Positions 33,868 through 42,842 of a DNA stretch of 64,000 bases are shown here, piece by piece. A program made the translations under genes and the position numbers. The notes beneath the pieces were generated by a model, which saw only the letters and a program-made list of their open reading frames with translations, was not told the DNA's origin and did no database searches. This DNA comes from JAJFKB01 sp965230515. GTDB taxonomy: Bacteria; Pseudomonadota; Gammaproteobacteria; Pseudomonadales; IMCC2047. Every line of letters starts with the position of its first letter. Position 1 is the stretch's first letter. The stretch spans positions 1-64,000 of the forward strand of contig OZ246007.1 in assembly GCA_965230515.1 (NCBI GenBank), written 5' to 3'.

Positions 33868-36234
33868 ATGATGAAGACAGTTAAATATGGGTTAACCCCA
33901 CTGATAGCCACGAGTTTGCTGGCGACCAGTGGTATTCAGGCGGAGGAGAGCAGCGCAGGCTTTGCTCTGGAAGAGGTGGTGGTAACTGCCCGAAAAAGGG
34001 AAGAGAGTTTACAGGATACTCCTGTTGCAGTATCAGCGTTCACTGCGAACGAATTGAAACTGCGGAATATTAAATCTACAGACAAGTTGGGTGATGTGAC
34101 GCCTAACCTGACCTTTGATTCCAATGCGCCTTCCGGCGGCATGAATTCTTCTTCCCAGATATTTATTCGTGGCATAGGTCAGACCGACTTTACTGCGGTG
34201 ACTGATCCCGGTGTCGGGCTCTATGTGGATGGTGTCTATTATTCACGATCAATAGGTGGTTCGCTGGATTTTCTGGATATGGAGCGTATTGAAATTTTAC
34301 GTGGTCCGCAGGGTACGCTGTTTGGTCGTAATACCATCGGCGGTGCAGTATCACTGCATACCAAAAGACCGGCAGAAGAGTTTGGCGGCAGTGTTGCGCT
34401 GGAGATAGGTGATGACGATATGCGCAATATTACGGCAGATCTGGATATGCCGATATCCGACACGCTACTCAGCAAGTTGAGCGTTAGCAGCCGCAAGCGT
34501 GATGGTTATGTGAAGCGTGTGTTTGACGGCAAAGAACTGGGTGATGACGATGTTCTGTCAGCGAGACTGGCATTGCAATGGATGCCGAGCGATACGCTGG
34601 ATGTTTTTTTTACGGCAGATTACACCAAGGAGCGTGAACAGGGAGCGCCGTCCTCATCGCTTGGTGTGAATGATCAGGGTACGTTTGCGATGCTGACCAA
34701 CGTGTTTCTGATTCCCACCTGTCCGCTAGGACCTCCTCCGGGACCTCCTGGGCCTGCTCGTGACACGATGAATAACCCTAACTGCCTGAATTTCTCTCGT
34801 AACAAGGGGCCCTATGTCAGTGAGGGTACTGCACCTGTCGCTTCTGAACTGGATTTCTTTGGTTTCAGTTTGACCGCAACCTGGGAGCTCAGTGAGAATA
34901 TTACTGTTAAGTCAATTACCGCCTATCGCGATATGGATTCGTTTTCTGCTCGCGATGCTGATAACACAGAGTATCAGGTTTTTCATACCCAAGACTTCTT
35001 TGAACATGACCAGCTAAGCCAGGAATTACAATTTAGCGGTTTGGCATTGGACGGGACCTTGAAGTGGCTGGTTGGTCTCTACTATTTTGAAGAGGAGGCC
35101 GATAACCCCAACCCTGTTGAGTTTCCTGTACCTTTCGTGGGTAATTTTACCAGTGGTGGTCAGACGGATAACGACAATTTCGCTGTATTTGGACAGGCGA
35201 CCTGGGATATGACGGATCAGCTGCATTTGACGCTGGGTTTACGTTTTACGGATGAAACCAAGCGCTTTTCGCCGTATTCCTTTATTCCGGAAGGTGGGTT
35301 TTATGTGAAAGGTGGACCGGGAAGTCCAGCGGTACGTTTCTATGACTGTCCAACAGGAACAGAGCCGGGATGTGTTACCGCAGGTCGTCTTTTCACACCG
35401 GGTGATCGCTTAATTCCAGAAGGCGAATATGAAGAGTCTTTTGATGATTGGACGCCGATGGTCAATATCGCCTACGATCTGACCGATGAGGTGATGATCT
35501 ATTTGACCTACTCTGAAGGATTCAAGAGTGGTGGTTTCGATCAGCGCTTCAACGTCGAGTTTCTGGATGGCCCCACCTCATTTGACCCTGAAACAGCGAC
35601 TACCTACGAAATTGGTATGAAGTCATCCTGGTTGGATAACCGCATGCGCCTGAATATTGCAGCGTTTTTCACCGATTATGAAGATCAGCATATAATTGTC
35701 CGTGAAGGCTTTGCGCCGGTTACATTTAACGCTGGTGAATCGGAGATTCAGGGTTTTGAGCTGGAAACCAGTTTTGTGCCGACGGATGCCTGGATGCTGC
35801 AGGCGACGGTAGGTTACATTGATGCAGAATATTCCAAGCTGGATCCAACGGTAATTGCCAATGGCGGTATTGATACCGGTTCATCGTTGGCACAAACACC
35901 GGAGTGGTCGACCAATCTGGGTGTGGCTTACACCACAGAGCTGGGTGACTGGGGTACGTTGACACCGAGAGTTGATTGGTCCTATAAGAGCGAGTCTTAT
36001 AATGACGCGATTAATACACCACAGCTACGCCAGGGATCTTACCACCTGCTGAATGCTTCAGTTTCCTTTTTAAGTGCTGATGAAGCCTGGGAAGTGGTGT
36101 TGTCAGGACGTAACCTCCACAGTGAGCTGTACCTGATGACAGGTAATTCGGCGCTGGCAACGGGTGCTTCTTATGCGGAAGGCCTGTGGGCGCGTCAAAC
36201 TGAGTGGAGCTTGTCAGCGAAATACAGTTTTTAA
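33868..36234 (+). CDS. TonB-dependent outer-membrane receptor
   Basis: 788-residue beta-barrel transporter. The signal peptide spans about 1-26 (ATSLLATSGIQAEE). The plug domain has EEVVVTARKREESLQDTPVA, PNLTFDSNAPSGGMNSSSQI and RGPQGTLFGRNTIGGAVSLH; the barrel ends in aromatic KYSF. It is of the type abundant in marine Cellvibrionales and sphingomonads, where such receptors import aromatic, steroid or oligosaccharide substrates rather than siderophores. A Pro/Gly-rich loop (GPPPGPPGPAR) lies around residue 290. Embedded among oxidoreductases, so it likely imports the cluster's substrate (inference). Confidence 0.94.
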   Translation: MMKTVKYGLTPLIATSLLATSGIQAEESSAGFALEEVVVTARKREESLQDTPVAVSAFTANELKLRNIKSTDKLGDVTPNLTFDSNAPSGGMNSSSQIFIRGIGQTDFTAVTDPGVGLYVDGVYYSRSIGGSLDFLDMERIEILRGPQGTLFGRNTIGGAVSLHTKRPAEEFGGSVALEIGDDDMRNITADLDMPISDTLLSKLSVSSRKRDGYVKRVFDGKELGDDDVLSARLALQWMPSDTLDVFFTADYTKEREQGAPSSSLGVNDQGTFAMLTNVFLIPTCPLGPPPGPPGPARDTMNNPNCLNFSRNKGPYVSEGTAPVASELDFFGFSLTATWELSENITVKSITAYRDMDSFSARDADNTEYQVFHTQDFFEHDQLSQELQFSGLALDGTLKWLVGLYYFEEEADNPNPVEFPVPFVGNFTSGGQTDNDNFAVFGQATWDMTDQLHLTLGLRFTDETKRFSPYSFIPEGGFYVKGGPGSPAVRFYDCPTGTEPGCVTAGRLFTPGDRLIPEGEYEESFDDWTPMVNIAYDLTDEVMIYLTYSEGFKSGGFDQRFNVEFLDGPTSFDPETATTYEIGMKSSWLDNRMRLNIAAFFTDYEDQHIIVREGFAPVTFNAGESEIQGFELETSFVPTDAWMLQATVGYIDAEYSKLDPTVIANGGIDTGSSLAQTPEWSTNLGVAYTTELGDWGTLTPRVDWSYKSESYNDAINTPQLRQGSYHLLNASVSFLSADEAWEVVLSGRNLHSELYLMTGNSALATGASYAEGLWARQTEWSLSAKYSF

Positions 36235-36285
36235 TAAGATTGGATTATTGGGCCGGCAAAAAGGCCTTGGTACGAAGGGAGCTTT

Positions 36286-36315
36286 CACCCCGGTTGGCGA
36301 TGTCCAACCGGGGTG
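36286..36315 (+). terminator. Stem-loop after the TonB receptor gene
   Basis: CACCCCGGTTGG, loop CGATGT, CCAACCGGGGTG: a perfect 12-bp stem about 50 bases after the receptor stop. The T run after it is weak (GTGTGTTTTAG), so it may attenuate rather than fully terminate. Confidence 0.65.
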
Positions 36316-36360
36316 CGTGTGTTTTAGAGAAAATCTGGGCATAACCAACGGAGAATTCAG

Positions 36361-37833
36361 ATGACAAAGGGGTCTACCCGTCGTAGTTTCTTAAAGAAAA
36401 TCACATCAGCTTGTGCTGTTGGTGTGGCGATCAGCCTGCAGTCAACGGTAACTTTTGCCAAAAAGGCGGGAGATATGCTGAGTCGTATTAAGGGAACCGT
36501 GATTCATAAAACCGATAAGTTTTATGAGGTCTGGCGAGAAGGAATGACCTGGTATGTACGTAAACCGAAGCGCTACCCACAGACTATGGTGTTGGCGAGT
36601 TCAACGCAGGACGTTATCAATGCGGTTAACTATGCCCGGGAAAATGGGCTAAAAGTGTCCATTCGTAGTACCGGGCACAGTATTTCCGCCTCTCACCTTC
36701 GCGATGACTCGGTGATGATAGACCTGTCCCAGCTACGCGAGGTGAGTTTTGATGCCGAGGCTCAAACAGCCTGGCTTCAGCCGGGTATGCGAGCGCAGGA
36801 GTTCCAGGAGCTGGCCAATGCCCAGGGCCTTGCGTTTCCGACTGCACATACCAATGTGGTTGGTTTGGGTGGTTTTTTGCTAGGTGGAGGCTTAGGCTGG
36901 AATCTACAAAAATGGGATATTTCCTGTCGTTCAGTCATCGGTGCTGAAATTGTTACAGCCGATGGTAAGCTGATTAACGTCAATGAAAATGAAAATCCGG
37001 ATTTGTTGTGGGCGATCAGGGGAGCCGGGCCGGGCTTTTTCGGAATTATTGTACGTTATCATGTCAAGATGTATCCAATGCCCAGAGCGATTACCAAAAG
37101 TTCCTATATTCTGACGGAAGAGCACATACCTATGGCCGTAAGTGAGCTTGAAAAGCTGGCCAGGGAAAAAGATATCAATGCTGAAATATTGGGTGTGTTA
37201 AAACACAGTGCGGATATTCCGGGTATGCCTAAAGAGGGGATTGCTTTTATTGTCAGTGTCATTGCTTTTGCCGATAGTAAGGCGCAGGCGCAACAGATAT
37301 TGGCGCCTTTTGCCGCTAGCCCGATTGCGGATAAGGCCTATCTGAAAAAAGTTGACAGACCTCATACCTTCCCGGAGCTGTTTGAGGGGCAGCTAATTAC
37401 CGACGCGACCGCACCGGACCGGACCAGTATTGATAATATGTGGACAGACAGACTGGGCGAGGCTGTTCTGAAAATGGTTGATATTTTACGGGAATCGGTA
37501 TCCAAGCGTTCTTTCGTGATCACTGTGTGGGGGGTCAACCCCAGCAAACGTACTGATACCGCGTTACCCCATTTTGCCGATGATTATATGTCCTATTATG
37601 CACTGGCGGATAAACCTGAGCATACTGAACCAAACTATCTATGGATGGACAAGATCAAAGAGACCATGGATCAGGGGTTTGCCAAAGGACACTATATTAA
37701 CGAGACGGAGTTCCTGCGCTATCCTGAGCATGTAAAACAGTGCTTTACTGAGGATGGCTGGAAGAGGCTTGGGAAATTGCGTACTCAATATGATCCACAA
37801 GGTTTGTTTCACACCTATATTGGTTATTCCTGA
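36361..37833 (+). CDS. Tat-exported FAD-linked oxidase (PCMH/BBE type)
   Basis: 490-residue flavoprotein. A Tat signal (STRRSFLKK, residues 5-13, then hydrophobic SACAVGVAISLQS) directs export. The FAD-binding PCMH domain is at about 65-250 (YPQTMVLASSTQDVINAVNY; GLGGFLLGGGLGWNLQKWD), with RSTGHS holding the His that is covalently flavinylated in 6-hydroxynicotine oxidase and berberine-bridge relatives. A BBE segment ends the protein (YDPQGLFHTYIGYS). The second flavin-linking Cys typical of bicovalent enzymes is not evident. Relatives oxidise alkaloids, sugars or alcohols with O2; substrate unknown. The ribosome site GGAG precedes the ATG. Confidence 0.9.
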   Translation: MTKGSTRRSFLKKITSACAVGVAISLQSTVTFAKKAGDMLSRIKGTVIHKTDKFYEVWREGMTWYVRKPKRYPQTMVLASSTQDVINAVNYARENGLKVSIRSTGHSISASHLRDDSVMIDLSQLREVSFDAEAQTAWLQPGMRAQEFQELANAQGLAFPTAHTNVVGLGGFLLGGGLGWNLQKWDISCRSVIGAEIVTADGKLINVNENENPDLLWAIRGAGPGFFGIIVRYHVKMYPMPRAITKSSYILTEEHIPMAVSELEKLAREKDINAEILGVLKHSADIPGMPKEGIAFIVSVIAFADSKAQAQQILAPFAASPIADKAYLKKVDRPHTFPELFEGQLITDATAPDRTSIDNMWTDRLGEAVLKMVDILRESVSKRSFVITVWGVNPSKRTDTALPHFADDYMSYYALADKPEHTEPNYLWMDKIKETMDQGFAKGHYINETEFLRYPEHVKQCFTEDGWKRLGKLRTQYDPQGLFHTYIGYS

Positions 37834-37926
37834 TGATTAGATTCCGGTAGTCTGATTGCCAGCTGGACAATAATTATAGTTAAGAGCGAGAATAACGCTT
37901 AACCGCAATTAGTGTGAGCTGTACAC

Positions 37927-37949
37927 AAATCGCTGCCATTATGGGATAG
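37927..37949 (+). promoter_or_regulatory. Candidate XylS/AraC-type operator, copy 3
   Basis: AAATCGCTGCCA, 7 bases, then ATAG, 151 bases before the aldehyde dehydrogenase gene. Contains TGCC-N6-GGATA, the closest of the three to the XylS half-site TGCA-N6-GGNTA. Confidence 0.5.
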
Positions 37950-38100
37950 ACGTATTTCTACCTTTGCTTTTAAATGTCCTTGATGGGTTAGTCGTGCCGT
38001 TTGCAAATGACAAAAAGGGCTGTGAATATCAGCCGGTTTTATTTTTCGGACCTCCGGGTCTTTATCGATGAGCAGAATTATAATATAGGAGGCTATTTCA

Positions 38101-39540
38101 ATGTCCGATGTTAAACAGACCGAGTTATGGATTAATGGTGAGTGGGTTGCGCCTTCATCAGGAGCCTATTTGGATGATTTTAATCCAGTTGATGATTCGC
38201 TTTATTCGCGTATTGCCAGCGCTACGCCCGAAGACGTTGATAAGGCGGTGGAAACAGCATTGGTAGCATTCAAGGCGAATAAAGGGTTGCTCGCGCACCA
38301 GAGAGAACTCTGGTTTATGAAAGCGGCTGAGTTGGTTGAACGTGACCGTCAGGAGTTTCTGGATATACTTGTTGATGAAGTCGGTTCGCCGTTGTTTAAG
38401 GCGCAATTTGAAGTGAATTACTGCATTAATGCATTGCGCGCGATTGCCAGTGTGCCTCGACGTATTCGTGGTGAAGTTATTCCCTCAGAGTCACCGGATG
38501 TGTTTAGCATGGCTGTGCGCTCTCCAGTGGGCGTGGTGGCTGCAATTTCACCTTTTAACGTGCCTTTGTTAAAAGTAACCAAACAGTGTGCGATGCCATT
38601 GGCCTGCGGTAACGCAGTAGTCCATATGCCGTCGGAGTTTTCATCGCAGGTATCCATTAAATTTGCGGAAATCTTACATGAAGCCGGTGTGCCCAATGGT
38701 TTGTTTAACGTTGTGACTGGTAATCCTTTTGAGATTGGCGATGTGCTGACTTCTCACAAAAAAGTACGTTCAATTACTTTCTGCGGGTCACCTGTCGTAG
38801 GCAAGCACGTTGCGCAACTGGCGGCTAAAGATCTCAAACCGCTCACTCTTGAACTGGGCGGCAAAAGCCCCTTGATTGTACTAGATGATGCGGATGTTGA
38901 TGCAGCTGTAGAAGCAGCGGTGTTTGGAATTTTCTTCTTCCAGGGGCAGGCGTGTATGGCTTCAAGTCGAATATTGTTGCAACAAGGAATAGCGGATGAG
39001 TTTACCGAGAAATTTGTAGCCGCCGCGGGTCAGGTGAGCCTGGGTGATTTGCGATCACCGGAAGCTTTTGTTGGCCCCATTATCAGTGAAAAACAGCGTA
39101 ATCGCGTCCGTACTCATATTGAACAGGCTAAGGAGCAGGGTGCAGAGATTCTGGCTGGTGGTGACTGGGAAGGGAATAGATGTAAGCCTACCATTTTGCG
39201 TGGAGTCAATGAAAGCATGGAGGTTTGTCGCAATGAGACTTTTGGCCCGGTCACCAGCCTCTACACTTTTGATACTATTGAAGAAGCAATGGAGCAGGCC
39301 AATGACACAGATTACGGCTTGAGCTTCTCGATATTCACGCGTGATATAGAGAAAGCACTTTCTATGGCGCAGCAGGCAGAGTCAGGTGCGGTGCATATCA
39401 ACCGTCCAACAATTCAGGATGAGCCTAACCCTCCTTTTGGTGGTGCAGGATTAAGCGGATTTGGTCGCGAAGGCACTGAGGCCGAATTGGATGTGCTGAC
39501 CGAATGGAAATGGATTACGGTTAATAATCCTAAGGTTTAA
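38101..39540 (+). CDS. NAD(P)-dependent aldehyde dehydrogenase
   Basis: Oxidises an aldehyde to the acid. The 479-residue protein has the nucleophile Cys285 in GQACMASSR and the general base Glu251 in LELGGKSP, with PFGGAGLSGFGREGT near the end. Closest in style to benzaldehyde/vanillin/salicylaldehyde dehydrogenases (NRPTIQDEPNPPFGGAGLSG). One oddity: the coenzyme-binding VVLKPSE motif reads VVHMPSE (174-179), with Met in place of the Lys that contacts the adenosine ribose. A good AGGAGG ribosome site precedes the ATG. Next to a keto-acid decarboxylase that would supply an aldehyde. Confidence 0.93.
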   Translation: MSDVKQTELWINGEWVAPSSGAYLDDFNPVDDSLYSRIASATPEDVDKAVETALVAFKANKGLLAHQRELWFMKAAELVERDRQEFLDILVDEVGSPLFKAQFEVNYCINALRAIASVPRRIRGEVIPSESPDVFSMAVRSPVGVVAAISPFNVPLLKVTKQCAMPLACGNAVVHMPSEFSSQVSIKFAEILHEAGVPNGLFNVVTGNPFEIGDVLTSHKKVRSITFCGSPVVGKHVAQLAAKDLKPLTLELGGKSPLIVLDDADVDAAVEAAVFGIFFFQGQACMASSRILLQQGIADEFTEKFVAAAGQVSLGDLRSPEAFVGPIISEKQRNRVRTHIEQAKEQGAEILAGGDWEGNRCKPTILRGVNESMEVCRNETFGPVTSLYTFDTIEEAMEQANDTDYGLSFSIFTRDIEKALSMAQQAESGAVHINRPTIQDEPNPPFGGAGLSGFGREGTEAELDVLTEWKWITVNNPKV

Positions 39541-39571
39541 TCGAAGCGGCGAATTCTGGTTAAAAGGGAAG

Positions 39572-39590
39572 TGGGCCATCAGGCCCATTT
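39572..39590 (+). terminator. Short stem-loop after aldehyde dehydrogenase
   Basis: TGGGCC, loop ATCA, GGCCCA followed by TTTCTCTATT. Moderate terminator between the two genes. Confidence 0.5.
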
Positions 39591-39645
39591 CTCTATTGAA
39601 TGAAAAAGCTCTCTGGAATATCTGGGGGCTTCGGGGTAATAGTAA

Positions 39646-41301
39646 ATGACAAACGATAGAAGTATTACAGTCTCAGACTATTTATTGATGCGCTTGAAAT
39701 CCTTGGGAGTGGATCATATTTTTGGTATTCCCGGTGATTTCATCCTTCCATTTTTCCAGAAAATGGAAGGCAGTGGCATTGAACATGTCGCGGCCTGCAA
39801 TGAACTTAATGCCGGTTATGCGGCTGATGGCTATGCGCGGATTAGCGGACTGGGGGCAGTTGCAGCGACTTATGGGCCGGGTGCCTTTAGTTTTGTGAAT
39901 GCCGCAGCTGGTGCGTTTGCTGAGAGGGTTCCGGTTCTATTTATATCGGGCGGACCGGAAACTGAGTCTTATCAGACACAACCCATTTTGCATCACCTGT
40001 TACCTGATAAATATGATGCCTCAATGAAAATCTTTGAGCAGGTCACGGCGCACTCCAAACTTGTTGATAATCCTGCCACAGCAACACAGGATATCGACCG
40101 GGCGCTGCAGATCTGTCTGGCAGAGAAGAGACCGGTCTATTTAGAGATTCCCAGGGATATTCAGACTTCTGTGTGTAGTGTGCCGGAACCGTTTGGAATG
40201 ATAGATAGCGTTAGTGATGAGCAGTCTTTAACGGAATCCGTAGAGGTGGTCGCGAACCGTATTAAGGCGGGTAAGAGAACGATAATTCTGCCTGGACATG
40301 AAATTCACCGGTTTAACCTTCAGGATAAGGTTACTGACTTGATCAAGCGTAAAGGACTTCCTTGCGGAACCATGTTTATTGGCAAGGCTGATTTTATAGA
40401 GCACATGCCTGAATGCATCGGTTTGTATCAGGGAGCAGGTAGTTTGCAACATGTAAAAGATTTTGTCGAAGCTGCGGATAATGTGATCTTTTTAGGTGCA
40501 GTTCCTTCAGATTTTAATCTTGGCGGGTTTACGGCCAAACTCAATGATGAGCAAATGATCAGAGTGTTAGAGGATCGCGTAATATTTGCTGACCAACAGT
40601 TTGATGCGGTGAAAATAGCTGAATTTATCGATGCTTTGCTGGCTGCATTACCGGATAACCCCGATTTGGAAGCGGAGCGACCGCAACAGGGCTTCTCCCA
40701 TAAACCGAGTGTCGCATACGAGCCGGATAGCGATGCGCTGATGAGTAACAAGAGGTTTTACGATCGTATTGTTCATTTTATTCGCCCGGGTGATATTGTC
40801 TGTGCGGATGCGGGGTGTGCGATTAATTCAAGCCATCTGCAGTTGCCTGAAGGAACTACTTATGTTGCCTCCTGTTATTGGGCCTCTATTGGTATGGGCT
40901 TTGGTGCTTCACTTGGCGCCTGTTTTGCTGCAAATGAAAACCAGCGGGTTATTGCTCTGGAGGGGGACGGTTCTTTTCAAATGACCGCCCAGGAGCTTTC
41001 CAGCATGGCGCGCTATGGTAAGGCACCGATTATTTTTGTGGTGAATAATAAGGGTTATACTGCGGAGCGTCTGATCCATGATGGTCCATTTAATGATATC
41101 GCTGACTGGAAATATCATAAGCTGCCGGAAGCATTTGGTGGAAAGGGGTTGGATGTTCATACTGAAGGTGATTTGGAAGAGGCATTGGCGATTGCTGAAG
41201 GCTATAATGGATCGGGAGCGCTTGTGATTGAGGTTCATGTAGACCCTTGGGATGCATCCGAAGCATTCACCTTAATGAGTGAAACGCTACGCGGTAAATA
41301 A
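39646..41301 (+). CDS. ThDP-dependent 2-keto-acid decarboxylase
   Basis: 551-residue enzyme of the pyruvate/indolepyruvate/benzoylformate decarboxylase family, making an aldehyde and CO2 from a 2-keto acid. The N-terminal PYR domain has Glu53 in ELNAGYAADGYARI, the residue that activates the ThDP ring, and HHLL at about 116, related to the His-His pair of pyruvate and indolepyruvate decarboxylases. The C-terminal PP domain has the ThDP-Mg motif from EGDGSFQMTAQELSSM to FVVNNKGYT. The HH pair and ELNAGYAADGYAR point to the pyruvate/phenylpyruvate decarboxylase branch rather than acetolactate synthase. Probably acts just before the aldehyde dehydrogenase. Confidence 0.88.
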   Translation: MTNDRSITVSDYLLMRLKSLGVDHIFGIPGDFILPFFQKMEGSGIEHVAACNELNAGYAADGYARISGLGAVAATYGPGAFSFVNAAAGAFAERVPVLFISGGPETESYQTQPILHHLLPDKYDASMKIFEQVTAHSKLVDNPATATQDIDRALQICLAEKRPVYLEIPRDIQTSVCSVPEPFGMIDSVSDEQSLTESVEVVANRIKAGKRTIILPGHEIHRFNLQDKVTDLIKRKGLPCGTMFIGKADFIEHMPECIGLYQGAGSLQHVKDFVEAADNVIFLGAVPSDFNLGGFTAKLNDEQMIRVLEDRVIFADQQFDAVKIAEFIDALLAALPDNPDLEAERPQQGFSHKPSVAYEPDSDALMSNKRFYDRIVHFIRPGDIVCADAGCAINSSHLQLPEGTTYVASCYWASIGMGFGASLGACFAANENQRVIALEGDGSFQMTAQELSSMARYGKAPIIFVVNNKGYTAERLIHDGPFNDIADWKYHKLPEAFGGKGLDVHTEGDLEEALAIAEGYNGSGALVIEVHVDPWDASEAFTLMSETLRGK

Positions 41302-41332
41302 CGATAAAAAAGCAAATAGCTGAGAGGAAAAT

Positions 41333-42673
41333 ATGGCAACTGTGGAAATAGATAGTCACGTCGAACAACAACCGGAATCGATGGGTACCGCCTGGTATAT
41401 GGTGGTGCTTTGTATGATCGCCTATCTGTTTTCCTTTGTCGACAGGCAAATTGTGGCCTTGTTAATTGAGCCAATTCGAGCCGATTTGGAAATAAGCGAT
41501 ACTCAGTTTAGTTTGATCCACGGACTGGCATTTGCAATCTTCTATGCGGTGATGGGTTTGCCTATCGCCCGACTGGCGGATACCAAGTCGAGGCCGGTTA
41601 TTATAGCTGTTGGTATTGCCGTCTGGAGCGTAGCAACCGCAATCTGTGGGACAGCTAAAAATTTCTGGCAGCTATTCGCCGCGCGCATGGGTGTGGGTGT
41701 CGGAGAGGCGGCACTTTCACCAGCAGCATACTCCATGATTACTGATGCGTTCCCAAAATCCAAGCTGGGTTTGGCGCTTGGTGTTTACTCAATGGGCTCC
41801 TTCCTGGGCGCAGGGCTGGCTTATATCATCGGTGGTGTTGCCATTGATATGGTTAGCAAAATTGGTATTGTTGAGATGCCGGTTATTGGCACGGTTAAGC
41901 CCTGGCAAATGACGTTTTTTATTGTTGGTTTGCCTGGTTTGATTGTGGCGGCGTTGTTTTATCTCACTGTTAAAGATCCCGAACGAAAAGGTGTGGTTGA
42001 GGGTGATAGCGGTTATGCGATTAAGGATGTTTTTGCGTATATTGGTAAAAATAAAGCTGCATTTTCTGCCCACTATGTCGGTTTTGGACTGCTTGCATTG
42101 GTGCTTTATGCGCTGATGTCGTGGGCTCCAGCCTTCTTGTTGCGCAATTACGAACTCACAACTCGAGATGTAGGTATCTATCTCGGAACATTGGTATTGA
42201 TCTGTAATGTCGGTGGCGTCTTGAGCAGTGGTTGGCTTATTGATTTCTTCACCAAGCGGGGCAGAACTGATGCTTCTATGCTTGCAGGTGTGGTCGGTGG
42301 GTTGGGTGCAATAATCCCTGCTGCGCTATTTCCTTTTATGCCATCACTGACATCTACTCTGGTGGTATTGGGAATTGCACTTTATTTTGCCAGCTTCCCG
42401 ATGGCCACTTCTGCGGCTGCGCTGCAGCTCATGGCTCCCAACCAAATGCGGGCACAAGTGACAGCCTTGTTCTTCCTGTTTATGAATCTGTTTGGAATTA
42501 CAGGTGGCGCGAGCCTGGTGGCAATGTCAACTGATTACCTCTTTCAGGATGAGAAAGCGGTGGGTTTCTCGATGGCTTTGGTAGCGTGTGGAGCTGCGTT
42601 GATTGCGGTTGTGCTGATGGCCCGGGGATTGAAGCCGTTTCGGGCAACAATCGAGAAATTGCAACAATCATAG
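41333..42673 (+). CDS. MFS transporter (spinster-like)
   Basis: 446-residue, 12-helix major facilitator. The first helices (WYMVVLCMIAYLFSFVDRQI) and the loop 2-3 motif LPIARLADTKSRP match the family of MFS proteins found beside aromatic, steroid and sphingolipid-like catabolic genes in proteobacteria. Starts 31 bases after the decarboxylase gene with a GAGAGGA ribosome site. Probably brings the cluster's substrate or intermediate across the inner membrane, with the TonB receptor acting at the outer membrane. Confidence 0.92.
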   Translation: MATVEIDSHVEQQPESMGTAWYMVVLCMIAYLFSFVDRQIVALLIEPIRADLEISDTQFSLIHGLAFAIFYAVMGLPIARLADTKSRPVIIAVGIAVWSVATAICGTAKNFWQLFAARMGVGVGEAALSPAAYSMITDAFPKSKLGLALGVYSMGSFLGAGLAYIIGGVAIDMVSKIGIVEMPVIGTVKPWQMTFFIVGLPGLIVAALFYLTVKDPERKGVVEGDSGYAIKDVFAYIGKNKAAFSAHYVGFGLLALVLYALMSWAPAFLLRNYELTTRDVGIYLGTLVLICNVGGVLSSGWLIDFFTKRGRTDASMLAGVVGGLGAIIPAALFPFMPSLTSTLVVLGIALYFASFPMATSAAALQLMAPNQMRAQVTALFFLFMNLFGITGGASLVAMSTDYLFQDEKAVGFSMALVACGAALIAVVLMARGLKPFRATIEKLQQS

Positions 42674-42842
42674 AGGTTGCGATATTGATTGAGTGAAGTT
42701 GATTTAACGATTTGTGGGAGCGTGCATTTAGTTATTAAAAACAAATGGTTAGTTTCCCGGTCTGGTCGCTCAAGTTGACTTTAAAATCTATATGGGATAT
42801 ACCATCACCTTAAGTTTTTAAGGGCTAGCTAATTAGCATAAG

